Both the position numbers and the translations under genes were made by a program. A stretch of 9,214 nt of DNA from Actinomycetota bacterium (GTDB lineage: Bacteria; Actinomycetota; Acidimicrobiia; IMCC26256; PALSA-610). The stretch's first letter is position 1. Every line of letters starts with the position of its first letter. Shown in pieces: positions 5,600-9,214 of this stretch. The stretch lies in assembly GCA_030839005.1 (NCBI GenBank), contig JAUZEM010000182.1:1-9214 (forward strand), in the 5' to 3' direction. The notes beneath the pieces are model-generated. The model made no database searches. It had not been told where the DNA came from and saw only the letters and a program-made list of their open reading frames with translations.

Positions 5600-6835
5600 G
5601 TGGGTCTCCTGGTTCAGAAGTTCGGCGGGTCGTCGGTCGCCGACCCGGATCGGATCCGGGCAGTGGCGGATCACCTCGTCCGAACGCGCCGGGCGGGCAA
5701 CGACGTCATTGCGGTGGTCTCGGCGATGGGCAAGACGACCGACGATCTCGTGCGGCTGGCGAACGATGTCACGCGGCATCCCGGCGGCCGCGAGATGGAC
5801 ATGCTGCTCACCGCGGGCGAGCGCATCTCGATGGCGCTGCTCTCGATGGCGGTCGAGGTCCTCGGCCAGGCCGCGGTGAGCTTCACCGGGAGTCAAGCCG
5901 GCATCCTCACCGACACCGAGCACGGCAAGGCCAAGATCATCGAGGTGCGCGGCGACCGCATCCGCGAGGCGCTGGCCGACGGCAAGGTCGCGATCGTCGC
6001 CGGTTTCCAGGGAGTCTCGACCGCGCTCGACATCACCACTTTGGGCCGCGGTGGTTCCGATACCACCGCCGTCGCGCTCGCGGCCGCGCTCGGTGCCGAT
6101 GCATGCGAGATCTACACCGACGTGGAAGGCGTGTACACCGCCGATCCGCGCATCGTGGCGACCGCCCGCAAACTCGCCCGCGTCTCGTTCGACGAGATGC
6201 TCGAGATGGCGGCGACGGGCGGACGCGTGCTCGCGCTGCGATCGGTCGAGTTCGCCCGCAACCACGGTGTCAAGGTGCACGTGCGGTCGAGCTTCACGTG
6301 GGCACCGGGAACCTGGATCACCGAGGAGGACGCAGAGATGGACACGGTCGAAGCAATGGAACAGGCGATCATCTCGGGTGTCACCCACGACACCGGCGAG
6401 GCGAAGGTCACGATCGAGCACGTTCCCGACCGGCCCGGAGTCGCGGCGACGATCTTTCGTGACCTCGCGGAGGCGGGAATCAACGTCGACATGATCGTGC
6501 AGAACGTGTCGAGCGCGGGCCACACCGACATCTCGTTCACCGTGCCGCGTCCCGACGTCGATCGCACCGCGCGCTGCATGGAGAAGATCGTCGTCGACAC
6601 CGAGGCGATCGGCTTCGCGACCGACGAGCACATCGGGCGCGTGTCACTCGTCGGTGCGGGCATGAAGACGCATCCCGGAATCGCGGCCCGCATGTTCGAG
6701 ACACTTGCGAACGAGGGCGTGAACATCGAGATGATCAGCACGTCGACGATTCGCATCTCGTGCGTGCTTGCCGAGGACGACGTGGAACGCGCCGTTCGTT
6801 CGCTGCACGCGGCGTTCGGTCTGGACAAGGAGTAG
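5600..6835 (+). CDS. lysC: Aspartokinase (alpha subunit)
   Basis: Aspartate kinase, 411 aa: phosphorylates aspartate with ATP, the entry step to lysine/DAP, threonine and methionine. Start GTG 5600 gives VGLLVQKFGGSSVADPDRI, the normal family N-terminus with the KFGGSS nucleotide motif; an upstream ATG at 5540 would add 20 atypical residues and lie in the promoter region. The kinase domain (about 1-235) includes SAMGKTTDDL, TAGERIS, GFQGV, LGRGGSDTTAVALAAAL (148-164) and TDVEGVYTADPRI (173-185). Two ACT domains follow: about 266-330 (TIEHVPDRPGVAATIF, INVDMIVQNVS, TDISFT) and about 347-408 (VSLVGAGMKTHPGIAARMF, VNIEMISTSTIRISCVL). The arrangement matches actinobacterial lysine/threonine-feedback aspartokinases. 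A TAGCCT box lies 8 nt before GTG and no good Shine-Dalgarno is present, so leaderless translation is likely. asd follows at once, forming an operon. An internal beta-subunit start is listed separately. Confidence 0.95.
   Translation: MGLLVQKFGGSSVADPDRIRAVADHLVRTRRAGNDVIAVVSAMGKTTDDLVRLANDVTRHPGGREMDMLLTAGERISMALLSMAVEVLGQAAVSFTGSQAGILTDTEHGKAKIIEVRGDRIREALADGKVAIVAGFQGVSTALDITTLGRGGSDTTAVALAAALGADACEIYTDVEGVYTADPRIVATARKLARVSFDEMLEMAATGGRVLALRSVEFARNHGVKVHVRSSFTWAPGTWITEEDAEMDTVEAMEQAIISGVTHDTGEAKVTIEHVPDRPGVAATIFRDLAEAGINVDMIVQNVSSAGHTDISFTVPRPDVDRTARCMEKIVVDTEAIGFATDEHIGRVSLVGAGMKTHPGIAARMFETLANEGVNIEMISTSTIRISCVLAEDDVERAVRSLHAAFGLDKE
6324..6340 (+). promoter_or_regulatory. Internal ribosome binding site in lysC
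   Basis: AGGAGG (6324-6329) followed after 8 nt by in-frame ATG 6338. It would initiate the ACT-domain-only beta subunit of aspartokinase. Confidence 0.6.
6338..6835 (+). CDS. lysC: Aspartokinase beta subunit (in-frame internal start within lysC)
   Basis: In-frame ATG 6338 (Met247 of the alpha chain) would give a 165-aa product containing only the two ACT domains, starting MDTVEAMEQAIISGVT. It is preceded by GAGGAGGA (6323-6330) with a perfect AGGAGG 8 nt from the ATG, among the best ribosome sites in the window and far better than that of the full-length start. Corynebacterium and Bacillus aspartokinases are alpha2beta2 complexes whose beta chain comes from an in-frame internal start at the same structural point, just before the first ACT domain. 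The coding sequence there (EEDAE) also constrains the bases, so the Shine-Dalgarno could be partly chance. Product expected, not shown. Confidence 0.65.
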   Translation: MDTVEAMEQAIISGVTHDTGEAKVTIEHVPDRPGVAATIFRDLAEAGINVDMIVQNVSSAGHTDISFTVPRPDVDRTARCMEKIVVDTEAIGFATDEHIGRVSLVGAGMKTHPGIAARMFETLANEGVNIEMISTSTIRISCVLAEDDVERAVRSLHAAFGLDKE

Positions 6836-6841
6836 TTGGTC

Positions 6842-7864
6842 GTGCGTGTCGGTCTGATGGGTGCCACCGGGATGGTGGGCACCGAGATGTTGAGGATCCT
6901 CGACGAGCGCTCGTTCCCCGTGAGCGAGCTGCGGGCGTACGCGTCGGCGCGCTCCGAGGGTCGCCGGCTGCCGTTCGCCGGTGGCGAGGTCGTGTGCGAG
7001 GTGCTGCGACCCGGGTGCTTCGACGGTCTCGACCTCGTCATCGTCGATGTCGACGATCCGCTCTCGCTCGAGTGGTCACCGCAGGCCGTTGCTTCTCACG
7101 CCCAGGTCATCGACAAGTCGTCGGCCTTCCGGATGGATCCCGACGTTCCGCTCGTCGTCGCCGAAGTGAATCCCGAGGACATGCGCAACATGCCGAAGGG
7201 CATCGCGTCGTGCCCCAACTGCACGACGATGATTCCCGTCACCGCGCTCGCACCGCTGCACCGCGCGGCGCGCATCGACCGCATGGTGGTGTCGACGTAT
7301 CAGTCGGTCTCGGGCGCGGGCCAGGTCGGCCTGCGCGAGCTCGACTCACAGTGGACGAAGCTCGACGGCCGCTCCGAGGAGCTGCGTCACTCCGGCGCGC
7401 AGCCGGGATTCCTGGTGCAGGGCGAGGTCTGGGACAAGCCGATCGCGGGCAACGTCATCCCGCTCGCGGGCTCGGTGAAGGAACAGGGCTACACGTCCGA
7501 AGAGTGGAAGATGGTCCACGAGTCGCGCAAGATCCTGCACGACGACGCGATCCGGTGCACGGTCACGTGCGTTCGGGTGCCCGTATACGTCGGTCACGCG
7601 GTCAGCGCGAACGTTCGCTTTCACCGGCCGGTGACGAAGGCCGAGGTCGTCGAGTTGTTGCGCGACGCGCCGGGCGTATTGCTCGTCGACGACGGCGATG
7701 GCTACCCGACTCCGCAGGAAGCCGCGGGTATCGACCCCGTGCTCGTCGGCCGCGTTCGCGAAGATCCGTCCGAACCGGGATCGATCGATCTGTGGATCAC
7801 CGGCGACAACCTGCGTAAGGGCGCGGCGCTCAACGGCGTGCAGATGGCGGAGCTCCTGCTGTAG
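6842..7864 (+). CDS. asd: Aspartate-semialdehyde dehydrogenase
   Basis: NADP-dependent enzyme converting aspartyl phosphate to aspartate semialdehyde, 340 aa from GTG 6842. Visible features: nucleotide loop GLMGATGMVG (residues 7-13 hold GATGMVG), NADP-phosphate type ASARSEGRRL, phosphate-binding Arg97 in SSAFRMDPDVPLVV, catalytic Cys127 in CPNCTT, Gln154 in STYQSVSGAG, and Arg245/His252 in RVPVYVGH. The usual FSAGG loop after strand 3 is replaced by VDVDD (68-72), and the family DNSSAWR reads DKSSAFR. AAGGAG (6827-6832) inside the end of lysC is 9 nt from GTG 6842 and only 3 nt from TTG 6836, which directly follows the lysC stop; I prefer GTG. Tight spacing to lysC indicates one transcript for the shared lysine/threonine/methionine trunk. 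The catalytic set is complete, so activity is expected despite the loop change. Confidence 0.94.
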   Translation: MRVGLMGATGMVGTEMLRILDERSFPVSELRAYASARSEGRRLPFAGGEVVCEVLRPGCFDGLDLVIVDVDDPLSLEWSPQAVASHAQVIDKSSAFRMDPDVPLVVAEVNPEDMRNMPKGIASCPNCTTMIPVTALAPLHRAARIDRMVVSTYQSVSGAGQVGLRELDSQWTKLDGRSEELRHSGAQPGFLVQGEVWDKPIAGNVIPLAGSVKEQGYTSEEWKMVHESRKILHDDAIRCTVTCVRVPVYVGHAVSANVRFHRPVTKAEVVELLRDAPGVLLVDDGDGYPTPQEAAGIDPVLVGRVREDPSEPGSIDLWITGDNLRKGAALNGVQMAELLL

Positions 7865-7904
7865 CAACGTCCCGGAGCACGGTGCCCGCAAATCTCTTCC
7901 GGGC

Positions 7905-7931
7905 TGTCGATCTCGCGGGTTCGCGATCGTC
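7905..7931 (+). promoter_or_regulatory. Candidate ECF42-type promoter upstream of DGPF-sigma operon
   Basis: TGTCGA (7905-7910) resembles the -35 element I recall for ECF42 targets in Streptomyces (TGTCGA with a CGA/TC-type -10). CGATCGTC (7924-7931) supplies the -10, with CGATC 13 nt and CGTC 17 nt after the -35 element. Transcription would begin roughly at 7935-7942, giving a leader of about 30 nt with the AGGAGG ribosome site at 7960-7965. TGTCGA also occurs by chance elsewhere in this GC-rich window, so placement is the main support. Confidence 0.5.
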
Positions 7932-7969
7932 GTGGGTGTGACCGTTGAACGAATCCACGAGGAGGACCC

Positions 7970-8317
7970 ATGCGATACATCATGTTGATCTGCGGCGACG
8001 AGTCGGCGATGGCGGCGGCGAGCCCGGCCGAGGGCGAAGGTATGACCGCCGGGTACATGAAGTTCGGCGAGGAGATGACCAAGCGGGGCGTGCTCCTGGG
8101 CGGCGAGCGGTTGCACCCGACCACCGACGCGACGACCGTGCAGCTCCGCAACGGTGAGGTGCTCACCTCCGACGGTCCCTTCGCGGAGACGAAGGAGCAG
8201 ATCGGCGGCTACTACGTGGTGGAGGCCAAGGATCTCGATGAGGCGATCGAGATCGCCGCGAAGATCCCGGGCGCGCAGACCGGCTCGATCGAAGTGAGGC
8301 CGATCTGGGAGATGTAG
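7970..8317 (+). CDS. YCII-related DGPF-domain protein
   Basis: A 115-aa protein of the YCII/DGPF family (COG3795-like). It begins MRYIMLICGDE, typical of the family, has VLLGGERLHP (41-50), the name-giving motif SDGPFAETKEQIGGYYVVEA (67-86) and ends IEVRPIWEM. These small ferredoxin-like fold proteins are of uncertain biochemical role. They are very often encoded next to ECF42-type sigma factors, as here, and are reported targets of those sigma factors. AGGAGG (7960-7965) is 4 nt from the ATG, a strong ribosome site. No nearby gene indicates a substrate. Its last codon and stop (ATGTAG) abut the sigma factor frame, so the two are likely cotranscribed and translationally coupled. A candidate ECF42-type promoter lies upstream. 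Confidence 0.92.
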   Translation: MRYIMLICGDESAMAAASPAEGEGMTAGYMKFGEEMTKRGVLLGGERLHPTTDATTVQLRNGEVLTSDGPFAETKEQIGGYYVVEAKDLDEAIEIAAKIPGAQTGSIEVRPIWEM

Positions 8318-9214
8318 CCCGGGCCGCCGCGGTCGAGGCTGCGCTCGTCGCCGCCTTTCGCTCGGATTGGGGTCGCGTCGTCGCGACTCTCATCCGGGTG
8401 ACCGGCGACTGGGACCTGGCCGAGGAATGCGCGCAGGACGCATTCGCGCGTGCGCTGGAACGTTGGCCGCGCGACGGCATCCCGCGCAGTCCCGGCGCGT
8501 GGCTCACCACGACCGCGCGCAACCGCGCCGTCGACCGGCTCCGGCGGGCCAAGTCCGGCGCTGCGAAGCTCGAGGAGGTGGCGGTGTTCTCCCGGCCCGA
8601 ACCACCCGTCGGTGGTGACCACGACGCCGGTGGCGGTAGTGACAGTGACGAGAGCGGGGTGGAAGACGACCGCTTGCGGTTGATCTTCACGTGCTGTCAC
8701 CCCGCGCTGTCGCGCGACGCGCAGGTCGCGTTGACACTGCGCACCCTCGTGGGGCTCACGACCTCCGAGATCGCGCACGCGTTCCTCGTTCCGGAAGCGA
8801 CGATGGCCCAGCGGCTCGTACGCGCGAAGCACAAGATCCGCAACGCAGGCATTCCGTACCGGGTTCCGCCCGCTCATCTCCTGCCGGACCGGACGGGTTC
8901 CGTGCTCGCGGTCGTCTACCTCCTCTTCAATGAGGGCTACTCGGCGACGGCGGGTTCGGAGCTCGTACGGGTCGGTCTGTGCGCGGAGGCTGTCCGGCTC
9001 GCGCGCACCCTGATGGGTCTGATGCCCGACGAGCCCGAGGCGATCGGGCTGCTGGCGCTGTTGCTCCTCAGCGATGCGCGCCGCGCCGCGCGGGTCGACG
9101 ACGCCGGCGATCTCGTCCTCTTGGAGGAACAGGACCGGACGCGCTGGGACACGGTCGCGATCGCCGAAGGGCTCGACCTTCTCGACGGCGCGCTGCGGCG
9201 CGGCGAACCCGGTC
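8305..9214 (+). CDS. ECF42-type RNA polymerase sigma factor, 3' end beyond window, start unclear
   Basis: The frame is open from 8242 to the window end. Homology-like sequence begins around 8326 (AAVEAALVAAFRSDWGRVVA) and runs through sigma region 2 (TGDWDLAEECAQDAFARAL, GAWLTTTARNRAVDRLRR), a Gly/Asp/Ser linker (about 8610-8655), then LRLIFTCCHPALSRDAQVAL and region 4 (GLTTSEIAHAFLVPEATMAQ, RLVRAKHKIR). After that comes the long C-terminal extension typical of ECF42: VVYLLFNEGYSATAG, LMGLMPDEPEAIGLLALLLL, SDARRAARVDDAGDLVLLEE, QDRTRWD. About 303 codons are visible of the usual roughly 400. There is no ATG, GTG or TTG in frame between the stop at 8239 and GTG 8398, which would delete the first helix of region 2. 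I mark CTG 8305, which has GTGAGG 5 nt upstream, as a provisional start. It likely directs transcription of its own DGPF operon. Confidence 0.88.
   Translation, partial: MGDVARAAAVEAALVAAFRSDWGRVVATLIRVTGDWDLAEECAQDAFARALERWPRDGIPRSPGAWLTTTARNRAVDRLRRAKSGAAKLEEVAVFSRPEPPVGGDHDAGGGSDSDESGVEDDRLRLIFTCCHPALSRDAQVALTLRTLVGLTTSEIAHAFLVPEATMAQRLVRAKHKIRNAGIPYRVPPAHLLPDRTGSVLAVVYLLFNEGYSATAGSELVRVGLCAEAVRLARTLMGLMPDEPEAIGLLALLLLSDARRAARVDDAGDLVLLEEQDRTRWDTVAIAEGLDLLDGALRRGEPG

Noticed and set aside
5570..6631. 353-codon minus-strand frame over lysC
   Set aside because: His/Asp/Arg-rich antisense shadow of a well-conserved enzyme, with no recognisable domain.
7871..7903. CCCGGA/TCCGGG inverted repeat after asd as a terminator
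   Set aside because: Only 6-bp arms with a 22-nt loop and no T-run; not convincing as a rho-independent terminator.
7346..8877. Minus-strand frames over asd, the DGPF gene and the sigma factor
   Set aside because: Compositional shadows; the plus-strand products have complete family motifs.
1..9214. Mobile element, defence island or CRISPR content
   Set aside because: No transposase or integrase domain, direct repeat array, tRNA-linked attachment site or defence gene is visible; gene content is metabolic and regulatory with uniform composition.

Overview
The window is GC-rich, densely coded bacterial DNA and reads as actinobacterial chromosome, possibly a deep lineage such as Acidimicrobiia. 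This rests on gene content (Streptomyces-like ethylmalonyl-CoA mutase, DGPF protein plus ECF42-type sigma factor, aspartokinase with an internal beta-subunit start), on GTG starts without Shine-Dalgarno sequences placed 7-8 nt after GTANNNT boxes (leaderless style), and on strongly GC-biased third positions. The taxon is inferred, not proven.

Layout. Bases 1-320 (+) hold the end of a small winged-helix-like protein. It converges on a minus-strand operon (4027 to 317) that reads, in transcription order, 3-hydroxybutyryl-CoA dehydrogenase, ethylmalonyl-CoA mutase, and a membrane-anchored protein with a degenerate GGDEF domain whose ATG overlaps the mutase stop codon. The two enzymes fit the ethylmalonyl-CoA (acetyl-CoA assimilation / C4-C5 acyl-CoA) pathway. 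Divergent from this operon, 4138-4848 (+) encodes a peptidase-S51/class-I-amidotransferase-like protein that seems to lack the serine nucleophile. It overlaps tail-to-tail with a membrane-anchored cyclophilin (4835-5530, -). Divergent from the cyclophilin is a lysC-asd pair (5600-7864, +) for the first two steps of the aspartate-family amino acid pathway. Finally 7970-9214 (+) holds a YCII/DGPF protein followed by an ECF42-type sigma factor cut by the window edge, preceded by a candidate ECF42-type promoter.

Most of the window is ordinary central metabolism. The points most worth a second look are: (1) the GGDEF protein that lost its catalytic signature but kept an RxxD c-di-GMP I-site, translationally coupled to a B12 mutase; (2) the sigma factor with no ATG/GTG/TTG start where homology requires one; (3) a perfect internal Shine-Dalgarno and ATG inside lysC; (4) the S51-like protein without its nucleophile; (5) an aspartate-semialdehyde dehydrogenase with an acidic loop in place of the usual FSAGG motif; and (6) a repeated 12-mer carrying a GTAGCCT box upstream of both hbd and lysC, which in the hbd case is embedded in an inverted repeat. 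I see no CRISPR array, tRNA, rRNA, insertion sequence or clear rho-independent terminator, and no gene-free stretch over about 110 bases.
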